The notes under the pieces were generated by a model that saw nothing but the letters and a program-made list of their open reading frames with translations, did not search any database and was not told where the DNA came from. 64,000 nucleotides of DNA from Bradyrhizobium sp. AZCC 1721. Its GTDB lineage: Bacteria > Pseudomonadota > Alphaproteobacteria > Rhizobiales > Xanthobacteraceae. Made by a program: the position numbers and the translations under genes. The stretch covers positions 2,905,001 to 2,969,000 of the forward strand of contig NZ_JAZHSB010000001.1 in the NCBI RefSeq assembly GCF_036924715.1, given 5' to 3'. Shown one piece after another: positions 1 to 10,610 of this stretch (position 1 is its first letter; every line of letters begins with the position of its first letter).

Positions 1-90
1 CATGGCGGCGCGGTCAGTTGGTATCGCAGCAGGGTTATGCCTGGCGTTGCGCATTCGGACTGAGAAATAATCTTTGAGAAGGAATGAGGC

Positions 91-1461
91 ATGGAAACAG
101 CAGCAGCAATGACGGACGGTCACCATTCCGTAAAATGGTATCAGCACCTCTATGTGCAGGTTCTGGCTGCAATCACATGCGGCATATTGCTTGGCCATTT
201 TTATCCTCATCTTGGCGAGCAGATGAAGCCGCTCGGCGATGCGTTCATCAAATGCATCAAGATGATCATCGCCCCCATCATCTTCTTCACGGTTGTGCAC
301 GGTATTGCCAGCATGCGCGACATGAAGAAGGTTGGACGCGTTGGTTTGAAGGCATTGATCTATTTCGAAGTGCTGACGACGGCTGCGCTGATAATCGGAC
401 TTATCGTTATCAATCTGTGGAAGCCCGGCGCCGGCATGAACGTCGACCTGTCGACCGTCGACACAAAATCGATCGCGGCCTTCACCGCAAAAGCGAAGGA
501 GCAGGGCACGGTCCAGTTCCTGATGGACATTATTCCGTCGACGGTCGTCGGCGCTTTTGCCCAAGGTGAAATCTTGCAGGTGTTGTTCTTTGCAATCCTG
601 TTTGCATTTGGTTTGCAAGCTCTCGGTCAGCACGGTGAGGGCGTGCTGCGGCTGATTGATGTCGTGAGCCACGTGTTCTTCAGGATCGTAGGCTACATCA
701 TGAAAGTCGCGCCGATCGGTGCGTTCGGCGCAATGGCGTTCACGATCGGCAAGTATGGCGTGGCGACGCTGGTTTCGCTGGCCAACTTCATGCTGGCGTT
801 TTACGTCACGTGCTTGTTGTTCGTCTTCGCCGTGCTCGGCGCCGTTGCTGCCCTTAGCGGCTTTTCGATCTTCAAGTTCATCCGTTACATCAAGGAAGAA
901 CTTTTGATCGTGCTCGGCACTTCGTCGTCGGAATCAGTGCTGCCGCGCATGATCGCCAAGACTGAAAATCTTGGCTGCGAAAAGTCGGTCGTCGGTCTGG
1001 TCATTCCTACCGGCTACTCGTTCAACCTCGATGGCACCTGTATTTACCTGACAATGGCCGCGATCTTTCTGGCGCAGGCGACCAACACGCCCCTGACGAT
1101 CTGGCAAGAGCTCGGCATCATTGGCGTTCTGCTTCTGACATCCAAGGGCGCCGCCGGCGTCACGGGATCCGGCTTCATCGTTCTGGCCGCAACACTTGCA
1201 TCCGTCGGGACGATTCCGGTCGCGAGCATCGCCTTGATCCTTGGCATTGACCGCTTCATGTCGGAGGCGCGCGCGCTCACCAACCTCATCGGAAATGGCG
1301 TTGCGACAGTCGTCGTCGCCAAATGGGAAGGGGCGCTCGATGAAAAAATGCTTCATCGGCGTCTGAACCAGGAGAGCGATGTCGAAGCTGATGATCCGGA
1401 GTCAGTGAAGATTGCGGATGACGAGATCGAGGCGGGCGCGCCCCGTCCAGTCATTGCTTGA
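91..1461 (+). CDS. dctA: C4-dicarboxylate:cation symporter DctA
   Basis: Inner-membrane symporter that imports succinate, fumarate and malate. The 456 aa length fits the dicarboxylate/amino acid:cation symporter family. The family's serine-rich GTSSSES motif lies near residues 275-282 and the substrate-site NLDGT motif near 312-316, between hydrophobic segments. The ATG follows a GAAGGAATGAGGC-type ribosome site. It is the first gene of a + strand series leading into PHB synthesis; a DctB/DctD-like pair lies 9 kb downstream rather than divergently next to it as in many rhizobia. No convincing sigma-54 -24/-12 promoter is seen in the 90 bp available upstream. Confidence 0.95.
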   Translation: METAAAMTDGHHSVKWYQHLYVQVLAAITCGILLGHFYPHLGEQMKPLGDAFIKCIKMIIAPIIFFTVVHGIASMRDMKKVGRVGLKALIYFEVLTTAALIIGLIVINLWKPGAGMNVDLSTVDTKSIAAFTAKAKEQGTVQFLMDIIPSTVVGAFAQGEILQVLFFAILFAFGLQALGQHGEGVLRLIDVVSHVFFRIVGYIMKVAPIGAFGAMAFTIGKYGVATLVSLANFMLAFYVTCLLFVFAVLGAVAALSGFSIFKFIRYIKEELLIVLGTSSSESVLPRMIAKTENLGCEKSVVGLVIPTGYSFNLDGTCIYLTMAAIFLAQATNTPLTIWQELGIIGVLLLTSKGAAGVTGSGFIVLAATLASVGTIPVASIALILGIDRFMSEARALTNLIGNGVATVVVAKWEGALDEKMLHRRLNQESDVEADDPESVKIADDEIEAGAPRPVIA

Positions 1462-1505
1462 CGTTGAAAACCGAAGTGCAGGGAACGCTGAACGAGGAGT
1501 TGATC

Positions 1506-2678
1506 ATGACTGAAGTGGTAATTGTGTCTGCCGCGCGAACGCCGGTTGGCTCCTTCAACGGAGCGTTTGGGTCGCTGTCTGCCCACGAACTCGGGGCCGT
1601 GGCGATCAAGGGAGCGCTCGAACGTGCCAAGGTCTCGCCGGCAGAAGTCGATGAAGTGATCCTCGGCCAGGTGCTGGCCGGCGGCGAGGGACAGAATCCC
1701 GCTCGGCAGGCCGCCATGGCGGCCGGCATTCCGCAGGAGAAGACCGCGTGGGGCATGAACCAGCTTTGCGGTTCGGGCCTGCGCTCGGTCGCGCTCGGCT
1801 TGCAGCAGATTGCCAACGGCGATGCCAAGGTCATCGTCGCCGGCGGCATGGAGTCGATGTCGATGGCGCCGCATCTGTCGCACATGCGGGGCGGCACCAA
1901 GATGGGCGACGTCAAGTTCGTCGACTCCATGCTGAAGGACGGCTTGATGGATGCATTCCACGGCTATCACATGGGAGTGACGGCCGAGAATATTGCCACC
2001 AAGTGGCAGATATCTCGTGAGGAGCAGGACGCGTTCGCCACCAGCTCGCAGAACAAGGCCGAAGATGCGCAGAAGGCCGGTAGGTTCAAGGACGAGATCG
2101 TTTCCGTCACTGTCAAAACCAGAAAGGGCGACGTCGTCGTCGACCAGGATGAGTATATCCGCGCGGGCACAACGCTCGACGCGCTCGCGAAGCTGAAGCC
2201 CGCCTTCAACAAGGAAGGCTCGGTGACCGCGGGCAATGCGTCCGGTTTGAACGACGGTGCGGCTGCGCTGGTGCTGATGAGCGCTGATGAGGCCAAAAAG
2301 CGCGGGCTCACGCCGCTGGCAAAGATTGTCTCCTGGGCGACGGCTGGCGTCGATCCAGCGGTGATGGGGTCGGGGCCAATCCCGGCTTCGCGCAAGGCGC
2401 TTGAAAAGGCCGGCTGGAAAGTCAGGGATCTCGATCTCGTCGAGGCCAACGAGGCCTTCGCGGCGCAGGCAATCGCCGTCAACAAGGACATGGGCTGGGA
2501 CCCCGCGATCGTGAATGTGAACGGTGGCGCCATCGCCATCGGCCATCCGATCGGTGCGTCCGGCGCACGCGTTCTGACGACGCTTCTGTTCGAGATGCAG
2601 AAGCGTGATGCGAAGAAGGGCCTTGCGACGCTGTGCATCGGCGGCGGCATGGGTGTCGCCCTGACAGTCGAGCGCTAG
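1506..2678 (+). CDS. phaA: Acetyl-CoA C-acetyltransferase (beta-ketothiolase)
   Basis: Condenses two acetyl-CoA into acetoacetyl-CoA, the first step of PHB synthesis, in the cytosol. The 390 aa protein begins [15 protein letters not shown] and keeps the thiolase residues: nucleophile C88 (NQLCGSG), H347 (GHPIGASG) and C377 (CIGGGMG). The frame is open upstream to 1458, but GAGGAG just before ATG 1506 and family alignment favour 1506. It follows dctA by 44 bp and precedes phaB, so it is biosynthetic by context. A degradative thiolase role (AtoB/FadA-like) cannot be excluded from sequence alone. Confidence 0.95.
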   Translation: MTEVVIVSAARTPVGSFNGAFGSLSAHELGAVAIKGALERAKVSPAEVDEVILGQVLAGGEGQNPARQAAMAAGIPQEKTAWGMNQLCGSGLRSVALGLQQIANGDAKVIVAGGMESMSMAPHLSHMRGGTKMGDVKFVDSMLKDGLMDAFHGYHMGVTAENIATKWQISREEQDAFATSSQNKAEDAQKAGRFKDEIVSVTVKTRKGDVVVDQDEYIRAGTTLDALAKLKPAFNKEGSVTAGNASGLNDGAAALVLMSADEAKKRGLTPLAKIVSWATAGVDPAVMGSGPIPASRKALEKAGWKVRDLDLVEANEAFAAQAIAVNKDMGWDPAIVNVNGGAIAIGHPIGASGARVLTTLLFEMQKRDAKKGLATLCIGGGMGVALTVER

Positions 2679-2801
2679 GCCGGCAGCCGTTTTACGGGCT
2701 CCAAACAAAGCAAACGCGGATGGCACCAGCCGTCCGCGAAGGACCGAGGCTCGCAAGAGCCGGCGAATACAACACGAACCGATCAGGATCAGGAGGGAAC
2801 G

Positions 2802-3527
2802 ATGTCCAGGGTTGCGGTGGTTACCGGCGGTACGCGCGGCATAGGTGAGGCAATCTCGGTTGGGCTCAAGGCGGCCGGCTACAAGGTGGCTGCGAGCTAT
2901 GCCGGCAATGACGAGGCGGCGGCGAAGTTCAAGAAGGAGACCGGCATCAACGTCTACAAATGGGACGTGTCGAGCTACGACGCCTGCGTCGCGGGATTGA
3001 AGCAGGTCGAAGCCGAACTGGGGCCGGTGGAGGTGCTGGTCAACAACGCCGGCATCACCAAGGACGGCATGTTCCACAAGATGACTCCGGAGCAGTGGTA
3101 CGGCGTCATCAACACCAACCTGAATTCGCTGTTCAACATGACGCGGCCGGTGTGGGAAGGCATGCGCGAGCGCAAGTTCGGCCGCGTGATCTGCATCTCC
3201 TCGATCAACGGCCAGAAGGGCCAGATGGGCCAGGTTAATTATTCCGCCGCCAAGGCGGGAGACATCGGCTTCGTGAAAGCGCTGGCACAGGAGGGGGCAC
3301 GCGCCGGCATCACCGTCAACACGATTTGTCCCGGCTATATTGCGACCGAAATGGTCAAGGCGATCAACCCGGACGTCGTGGCCAAGAATATCCTGCCGCA
3401 GATCCCGGTCGGCCGTTTGGGCGAACCGCACGAGATCGCGCGAGCCGTCGTGTTCCTGGCATCGGATGATGCCGGCTTCATCACGGGCTCGACGATTTCA
3501 GCCAATGGCGGCCAGCACATGAACTGA
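2802..3527 (+). CDS. phaB: Acetoacetyl-CoA reductase (SDR)
   Basis: NADPH-dependent reduction of acetoacetyl-CoA to (R)-3-hydroxybutyryl-CoA, second step of PHB synthesis. The 241 aa length is typical of PhaB. The Rossmann motif TGGTRGIG is at residues 8-15, NNAG follows in the middle, and the catalytic Y147-x3-K151 lies in NYSAAKAG. The C-terminus has the SDR pattern FITGSTISANGGQHMN. AGGAGGGAACG precedes the ATG. It lies 123 bp after phaA and only 8 bp before the thioesterase gene. Confidence 0.95.
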   Translation: MSRVAVVTGGTRGIGEAISVGLKAAGYKVAASYAGNDEAAAKFKKETGINVYKWDVSSYDACVAGLKQVEAELGPVEVLVNNAGITKDGMFHKMTPEQWYGVINTNLNSLFNMTRPVWEGMRERKFGRVICISSINGQKGQMGQVNYSAAKAGDIGFVKALAQEGARAGITVNTICPGYIATEMVKAINPDVVAKNILPQIPVGRLGEPHEIARAVVFLASDDAGFITGSTISANGGQHMN

Positions 3528-3535
3528 GCCCCGCC

Positions 3536-3967
3536 ATGTCGATCCAGCCACGAGGGGACCTTACGACACGGACGCTGGCCATGCCCGCGGATGCAAATCC
3601 GAGCGGCGATATCTTCGGCGGCTGGGTGCTTTCCCAGATGGACATCGCCGGCGGCATCCATGCCGGTCAACGCGCGCAACGGCGCGTTGCGACGGTGGCG
3701 ATCGAGGCGATGCATTTCATCAAGCCGGTGCATGTCGGGGATGTCTTGTGCGTCTACGCGGCGTCCGAGCGTGTCGGGCGTACCTCGGTGGCGATCCGCC
3801 TCGAGGCCTGGGCGCTGCGCCGACGGCTCGGTGATCGCGTCAAGGTGACCGAAGGCATCTTCACGTTCGTCGCACTGGATGCCGAGGGGCGGCCGGCACC
3901 GATCGCCTCCGCTCGACAAGTGGAAGCATCGCAATTTCAAACCCCAGACCGCAGCAGCGATCAATGA
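3536..3967 (+). CDS. Hotdog-fold acyl-CoA thioesterase (YciA-like)
   Basis: Predicted cytosolic acyl-CoA hydrolase of 143 aa. The N-terminal half holds the YciA/BACH signature: NPSGDIFGGWVLSQMDIAGG with the conserved Asp and the glycine-rich turn, then a beta-strand stretch with the MHFIKPVHVGDVL pattern. It starts 8 bp after phaB, and its stop overlaps an ATG of the next frame, so it belongs to the PHB operon. In this context it could hydrolyse 3-hydroxybutyryl-CoA or another short acyl-CoA as an overflow valve; that role is inferred. Substrate range cannot be read from sequence. Confidence 0.8.
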   Translation: MSIQPRGDLTTRTLAMPADANPSGDIFGGWVLSQMDIAGGIHAGQRAQRRVATVAIEAMHFIKPVHVGDVLCVYAASERVGRTSVAIRLEAWALRRRLGDRVKVTEGIFTFVALDAEGRPAPIASARQVEASQFQTPDRSSDQ

Positions 3968-3978
3968 AGGAGAGAGAA

Positions 3979-4404
3979 ATGTCCGACAACAGATCGAAGC
4001 CAAACGACCTTGATTGGGGCCTCGCCGAGTTCGACTTCGCCAAGCTCATCGAATCCTGCCGGATCAGCGGCATCGACATGATGCCGTCGATGGACATGGA
4101 GAAGAAGTGCATCGACGCTCTCGTCGAGGTCAATCGCTCGGCATACGACAGTTGGCGAAATCTGATGGCGCGACAAGCCGAGGTGTTCCAGGAGACCATG
4201 AAGGCTATCGCTGTCGAGGTGAACGACGAATCTGTTGCGGGACGACGCGCTGAAATCGCCAGGCAAGGGTTCGAAAAAGCGATCGCCAACATGCGCCAGC
4301 TCGTCGAGGCGTCGACGGAGTCGCAGAAACAAACGATCGAAATATTGCGCCGGCGTTTCGAGGACGGAATGGCGAGCATGCGCACACGTGACGGAAGTGC
4401 CTGA
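3979..4404 (+). CDS. Phasin-like small helical protein
   Basis: A 141 aa protein predicted mostly helical. It starts MSDNRSKPNDLDWGLAEFDFAKLIESCRISG and continues as a charged amphipathic helix region with repeated EVNRSAYDSWRNLMARQAEVFQETM-type heptads, ending MRTRDGSA. Length, helical nature and FAKLI...EVNRSAYDSW pattern resemble PHB granule-associated phasins, and it lies between phaAB and a PHB-linked malic enzyme. Start chosen at 3979 because AAGGAG lies 6 nt upstream; an ATG at 3964 overlaps the thioesterase stop. Granule binding is an inference from neighbourhood and secondary-structure character. Confidence 0.65.
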   Translation: MSDNRSKPNDLDWGLAEFDFAKLIESCRISGIDMMPSMDMEKKCIDALVEVNRSAYDSWRNLMARQAEVFQETMKAIAVEVNDESVAGRRAEIARQGFEKAIANMRQLVEASTESQKQTIEILRRRFEDGMASMRTRDGSA

Positions 4405-4482
4405 GGCCTGCCGACCGCACAAGAGTAGGAGAGGGGCGGTTGCATCCGCCTCCCAAACAAAGAAGTAAAATCGGGGAATACG

Positions 4483-6759
4483 ATGAACCAGGATCTGAGG
4501 GAAGCCGCACTCGAATATCACCGCCTGCCGAGGCCGGGAAAGATTTCCGTGGTGCCGACCACGGCCATGGCGACGCAACGCGATCTGTCGCTGGCCTATT
4601 CGCCGGGCGTGGCGGAGCCTTGCCTGGTCATCGCCAAGGACCCGTTGCAGGCCGATGAGCTGACCGCACGCAGCAATCTCGTGGCTGTCGTCACCAACGG
4701 CACCGCCGTGCTTGGTCTCGGCAATATCGGCGCGCTGGCCGGCAAGCCGGTGATGGAAGGCAAGGCGTGCCTGTTCAAGAAGTTCGCCGGAATCGACGTA
4801 TTCGACATCGAACTTGCCGAAGAGGATCCTGACGCCCTGATCGAGACCATCGCCAGGATGGAGCCGACCTTCGGCGGCATCAACCTGGAGGACATCAAGG
4901 CGCCGGAATGCTTCTACATCGAGCAGAAGCTCCGCACCCGAATGAAGATTCCGGTGTTTCACGACGACCAGCACGGCACCGCGATTATCGCCGCCGCGGC
5001 AATCCTGAACGGCCTGAAGCTGGTCAAGAAGGACATTGCCGAGGTCAAGCTGGTCTGCTCCGGCGCCGGCGCAGCGGCGCTGGCCTGTCTTGATCTCATT
5101 GTCAGCCTTGGCCTGCGGCACGACCGTATCATCGTGACCGACGCAAAAGGCGTCGTCTATGCGGGCCGCACCGAGGGTATGGACGACAACAAGGCGCGCT
5201 ATGCGGTGAAAACGGATGCGCGAAAGCTGGACGAGATCATTCAGGACGCGGATATCTTCCTCGGCTTGTCGGCCGGCAATGTGCTGACGCCCGACATGGT
5301 CAAGAAGATGGCGCGAGATCCCCTGATCTTCGCCATGGCCAACCCGATCCCGGAGATCATGCCCGAAGAAGCGCTGGCGGTTCGTCCGGATGCGATCATC
5401 GGCACGGGGCGTTCGGACTACCCCAACCAGATCAATAACGTGCTGTGTTTTCCGTTCATCTTCCGGGGTGCGCTCGACTGCGGAGCGACAACGATCAACG
5501 AGGAAATGAAGCTTGCCACCGTCCGTGCGCTGGCGGATCTGGCCATGACGGAAGTGCCCGAGGTGGTGGCCGCTGCGTATAAGGGGGAGAAGCTTCGATT
5601 CGGCCGCGACTATCTCATTCCAAAGCCGCTCGACCCGCGGCTCATCGAGGTCGTCGCGCCGGCAGTGGCCAAGGCTGCGGCCAACAGCGGAGTCGCCAAG
5701 CGTCCGATCGCTGACATGGAAGCCTATCGCCAGCAGCTCAGCCGTTTCGTCTATCAGTCCGGCAACGCGATGCAGCCGGTCTTCTCGGTGGCGAAGGGAA
5801 GCGGCAAGTCGCTGCTTCTGGCGGAGGGCGAGGACGAGCGCGTGCTGCGCGCTGCCCAGGTGGTCGTTGACGAGAGGATCGCGCGGCCCTTGCTGGTTGG
5901 CCGGCCGTCAACGATCGAGGAGCGGATCAAGTCGTTCGATCTCCGGCTGAGGCCGGGCATGGACTGTGACATCATCGATCCGCATGATGCGGAGATCTAC
6001 TCCAAATGCGCGGAAGTGTACCACGCGCGCAGAAAGCGCGACGGCGTATCGGCTGGTCTCGCTCTCTCGGAGACCCGAAGCAATGCGACCGTGCTCGCCT
6101 CGCTCCTTCTTGCAAGGGGAGTTGGCGATGCGATGTTGTGCGGTGTCATCGGCAGGACATCCGACCATCTGACCGCCATCCGCAATGTGATCGGCACCCG
6201 CGATGATGCGCGGACCCTTGCCGTGATGCAGATGCTCATTCTGCAACAGCATCAGCTTTTCATTTGTGACACTCATTGCCACCTTAATCCGACCGCCGAG
6301 CAGGTCGCCGACATCGCCTTGCTGGCGGCGGCGGAGGTCAGGCGGTTTGGCATTACGCCGAGGGTGGCGTTGTTGTCGCATTCGAGCTTCGGCAGCTCGG
6401 CTGCGCCGGAAGCGAACAAGATGCGGGAGGCGCGGACAATCATTCGCGAGCGATCGCCCGATTTAGTCTTAGAGGGCGAGATGCGCGGAGACGCGGCGCT
6501 TTCGCCGTCCGTGCTCCACCACGAGTTTCCGGATTCTGGTTTCGAGGGACCTGCGAACGTGCTGGTGATGCCCAATCTCGACGCCGCCAATATCTCCTAC
6601 AATCTGCTCAGGATGGCGGCGGGCCAGGGGCTGACGGTTGGCGGCATCCTGCTCGGAGCAGCAAAGCCGGCCCACATTCTCACGCCATCGTCCACTGTGC
6701 GGCGGATCGTGAACATGGCGGCTGTCGCGGTCGCAGACGCAGTCTCCGATCGAGCCTGA
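4483..6759 (+). CDS. maeB: NADP-type malic enzyme with phosphotransacetylase-like domain (MaeB)
   Basis: Oxidative decarboxylation of malate to pyruvate plus CO2 with reduction of NAD(P). The 758 aa protein has the bacterial MaeB layout: malic enzyme N-terminal and NAD-binding domains over about residues 1-430 ([78 protein letters not shown]), then a phosphate acetyl/butyryltransferase-like domain to the C-terminus. That domain is usually regulatory rather than a working phosphotransacetylase. Placed after dctA and phaAB, it would convert imported C4 acids to pyruvate and supply NADPH for PhaB. NADP preference is by family, not shown directly. Confidence 0.93.
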   Translation: MNQDLREAALEYHRLPRPGKISVVPTTAMATQRDLSLAYSPGVAEPCLVIAKDPLQADELTARSNLVAVVTNGTAVLGLGNIGALAGKPVMEGKACLFKKFAGIDVFDIELAEEDPDALIETIARMEPTFGGINLEDIKAPECFYIEQKLRTRMKIPVFHDDQHGTAIIAAAAILNGLKLVKKDIAEVKLVCSGAGAAALACLDLIVSLGLRHDRIIVTDAKGVVYAGRTEGMDDNKARYAVKTDARKLDEIIQDADIFLGLSAGNVLTPDMVKKMARDPLIFAMANPIPEIMPEEALAVRPDAIIGTGRSDYPNQINNVLCFPFIFRGALDCGATTINEEMKLATVRALADLAMTEVPEVVAAAYKGEKLRFGRDYLIPKPLDPRLIEVVAPAVAKAAANSGVAKRPIADMEAYRQQLSRFVYQSGNAMQPVFSVAKGSGKSLLLAEGEDERVLRAAQVVVDERIARPLLVGRPSTIEERIKSFDLRLRPGMDCDIIDPHDAEIYSKCAEVYHARRKRDGVSAGLALSETRSNATVLASLLLARGVGDAMLCGVIGRTSDHLTAIRNVIGTRDDARTLAVMQMLILQQHQLFICDTHCHLNPTAEQVADIALLAAAEVRRFGITPRVALLSHSSFGSSAAPEANKMREARTIIRERSPDLVLEGEMRGDAALSPSVLHHEFPDSGFEGPANVLVMPNLDAANISYNLLRMAAGQGLTVGGILLGAAKPAHILTPSSTVRRIVNMAAVAVADAVSDRA

Positions 6760-6808
6760 TCGGGAGGCGCATTTGGGCGGGTAGTGAACTCGATCGGTCG
6801 AGGCCATC

Positions 6809-8131
6809 ATGGGTAAGCCGCGTTTGGGAAAGCCCCGGATCGTCATCGTCGGCGGCGGAGCCGGCGGACTGGAGCTTGCGACCCGCCTGGGGGACAAATA
6901 CGGGCGCAAGGGCAAGCTCGATATCACGCTGATCGAACGCAACCGCACGCATGTGTGGAAGCCAAAGCTGCACGAGATTGCCGCCGGCAGCATGGACATC
7001 TCCGCCCACGAGGTCGACTACCTCGCGCAGTCCTACTGGCACGGCTTCCGCTACCGTATCGGCGACATGATCGGGATCGATCGCGACCGCCGTCAGGTGC
7101 AGGTGGCGCCGTATTTTGACACCGAAGGTCGCGAAGTTACACCGAAGCGGACCTTTGATTATGACGTGCTGGTCGTCGCCGTCGGCAGCCAGAACAACGA
7201 CTTTGGCACGCCCGGCGTCGCGGACCACGCGATCAAGCTTGAATCGCAGGCGGACGCGAGGCGGTTCCACGAACGAATGGTCAATGCCTGCATCCGCGCG
7301 CATGCCCAATCGTCGCCCTTGGGTGCGCACCAGCTGAAGGTCGCGATCATCGGGGCCGGTGCGACGGGCGTCGAACTTGCGGCCGAGCTCCACAGAACGA
7401 CGCGTGAAGTGGTGGCGTATGGCCTTGATCAGGTCGATCCTCAGAAGGACATCAGGATCACGCTGATCGAAGCCGCCGACCGGGTGCTTCCCGCACTGCC
7501 CGAGCGGGTGTCGAAAGAGACGGAGAAGCTGCTCGGCAGGCTAGGCGTCGATCTGCTGCTCGGCGCCAAGGTTTCCGAGATCGGCTCCGACCGTGTGAAC
7601 CTGACGGACGGCCGGACGATCCCCGCCGAATTGATCGTCTGGGCTGCAGGAGTGAAGGCGCCCGATTTCCTGAAAGATATCGCCGGCCTCGAAACCAACC
7701 GCATCAATCAGCTCGTCGTTCGGCCAACGCTGCAAACGACGCACGACGACGGCATCTTTGCAATCGGCGACTGCGCTGCCTGCTCATGGGGCGAGCGCGG
7801 CAACGTGCCGCCGCGCGCGCAGGCGGCCCACCAGCAGGCCTCGCATCTTTATTCCCAGATTCCGCGCTATCTGCAAGGCGAGCCGATCAAGGACTACAAG
7901 TATAGAGACTTCGGCTCTCTGGTGTCGCTCGGCGAATTCAGCACCGTCGGTTCGATGATGGGAGCGCTGGTGGGCGGCAACCTGGTGTTCGCGGGCATCT
8001 TCGCAAGGATGATGTACCTGTCTCTCTACAAGATGCACGAACACGCGCTGCACGGTTCGGTGAAGGTTGCGCTCGACACGCTGGCACGCCTGATCACCCG
8101 GCGCACCGAGCCGCATGTGAAGCTTCATTGA
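6809..8131 (+). CDS. ndh: Type II NADH:quinone dehydrogenase
   Basis: Peripheral membrane flavoprotein that passes electrons from NADH to quinone without pumping protons. The 440 aa length is usual for NDH-2. Two Rossmann motifs are visible, IVIVGGGAGGLELATRLG near the N-terminus for FAD and VAIIGAGATGVELAAEL near residue 175 for NADH, followed by the FAD-contact stretch DDGIFAIGDCAAC. A hydrophobic C-terminal segment (VFAGIFARMMYLSLY) fits membrane attachment. It lies 49 bp after maeB and just before the CIO oxidase genes, making a complete NADH-to-oxygen chain. Confidence 0.9.
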   Translation: MGKPRLGKPRIVIVGGGAGGLELATRLGDKYGRKGKLDITLIERNRTHVWKPKLHEIAAGSMDISAHEVDYLAQSYWHGFRYRIGDMIGIDRDRRQVQVAPYFDTEGREVTPKRTFDYDVLVVAVGSQNNDFGTPGVADHAIKLESQADARRFHERMVNACIRAHAQSSPLGAHQLKVAIIGAGATGVELAAELHRTTREVVAYGLDQVDPQKDIRITLIEAADRVLPALPERVSKETEKLLGRLGVDLLLGAKVSEIGSDRVNLTDGRTIPAELIVWAAGVKAPDFLKDIAGLETNRINQLVVRPTLQTTHDDGIFAIGDCAACSWGERGNVPPRAQAAHQQASHLYSQIPRYLQGEPIKDYKYRDFGSLVSLGEFSTVGSMMGALVGGNLVFAGIFARMMYLSLYKMHEHALHGSVKVALDTLARLITRRTEPHVKLH

Positions 8132-8217
8132 TATCGGGTCGCGGGGAGGGATGCCGTGCCGGTCGATGCAAGCTTGAGTGATGCGAAGGTGCTGCGCCGA
8201 ACCCGGAGGGGATGCTG

Positions 8218-9605
<1,388 letters not shown>

Positions 9606-9609
<4 letters not shown>

Positions 9610-10610
9610 CCTCGATGTCTTTCGACGAACTGCTTCCGCTGATCTTCATCGGGCTGATGGGCGTCTCGCTGCTCGTCTACGTCGTGAGCGACGGATACGA
9701 CCTTGGGGTCGGCATGTTGATGCATCGAGCGACGCCTGACGAGCGAGATACCATGATCGCCTCCATCGGCCCGTTCTGGGACGCCAATGAAACCTGGCTG
9801 GTGCTCGGCGTCGGCCTTCTTTTGGTTGCCTTTCCGAAGGCGCATGGGCTGGTGCTGTCGGAACTGTATCTGCCGACCGCGCTCATGCTGGTTGGCCTGA
9901 TCCTGCGCGGCGCCGCCTTTGATTTCAGGGTCAAGGCAAAGGCCGACCGCAAGGCGATGTGGGACCGCCTGTTCATCGCGGGCTCAATGCTTGCGTCGGT
10001 GTGTCAGGGCTGGATGCTTGGCCGGTACATCAGCGGCTTCGGCGAGGGCTGGAATTATCCGATCTTTGCCGGTGCAATCGCGGTGGCGCTGCCGATGGCC
10101 TACGCGCTGCTCGGTGCTACATGGCTGGTGATGAAGACAGATGGGCAGCTCCAGGACAAGGCGATCCAATGGAGCAAGATCGCCTGGCCGCCCATGGTGC
10201 TGGGTCTGATCCTGATTTCGATGGCAACACCGTGGATCAGCGAGACCGTTCGCGTCAGGTGGTTCACCCTGCCGGCGATGATTGCGGTGGCGTCGATCCC
10301 GATCACGACGGGCATTGCGCTGCTGACGGCGCGCCTCCTGCTCGGGTCGCCGGCCGTGCGCGGTAGCCTGTGCTGGCTACCCTTCGCATTGCTGGTGTTC
10401 GTCTTCTTCCTGAGTTTCCTCGGCCTCAGCTACAGCATCTATCCCTTCGTGGTGATCGACAGGCTTACCGTCTGGCAGGCCGCCAGCAGCCCCGACTCGC
10501 TCAAGATCATCCTGGTCGGGGTTTGTGTCACGCTGCCGGTCATCATCGCCTACACCGGATTTTCCTATCGCGTATTCCGGGGCAAAACCATAGAGTTGGA
10601 CTATGCCTGA
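9606..10610 (+). CDS. cioB: bd-type quinol oxidase subunit II
   Basis: Second membrane subunit of the CIO/bd oxidase. The 334 aa protein has several hydrophobic helices and the subunit II signatures SDGYDLGVGML near the N-terminus and IGPFWDANETWLVLGVGLLLVAFPKA. The start codon overlaps the cioA stop (ATGA), so the two are translationally coupled. No small CydX-type third subunit is visible, since the next frame begins inside the cioB stop. Together with ndh it forms a respiratory branch of low energy yield suited to low oxygen or over-reduction. Confidence 0.92.

Noticed and set aside
1..90. Sigma-54 promoter upstream of dctA
   Set aside because: No GG-N10-GC site with acceptable flanking bases was found in the 90 bp available; the real promoter may lie before the window.
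1353..3431. Long minus-strand frame of 692 codons opposite phaA and phaB
   Set aside because: It is the shadow of high-GC codon bias; it is rich in Arg/His/Leu without any domain, while both + strand genes have full family motifs.
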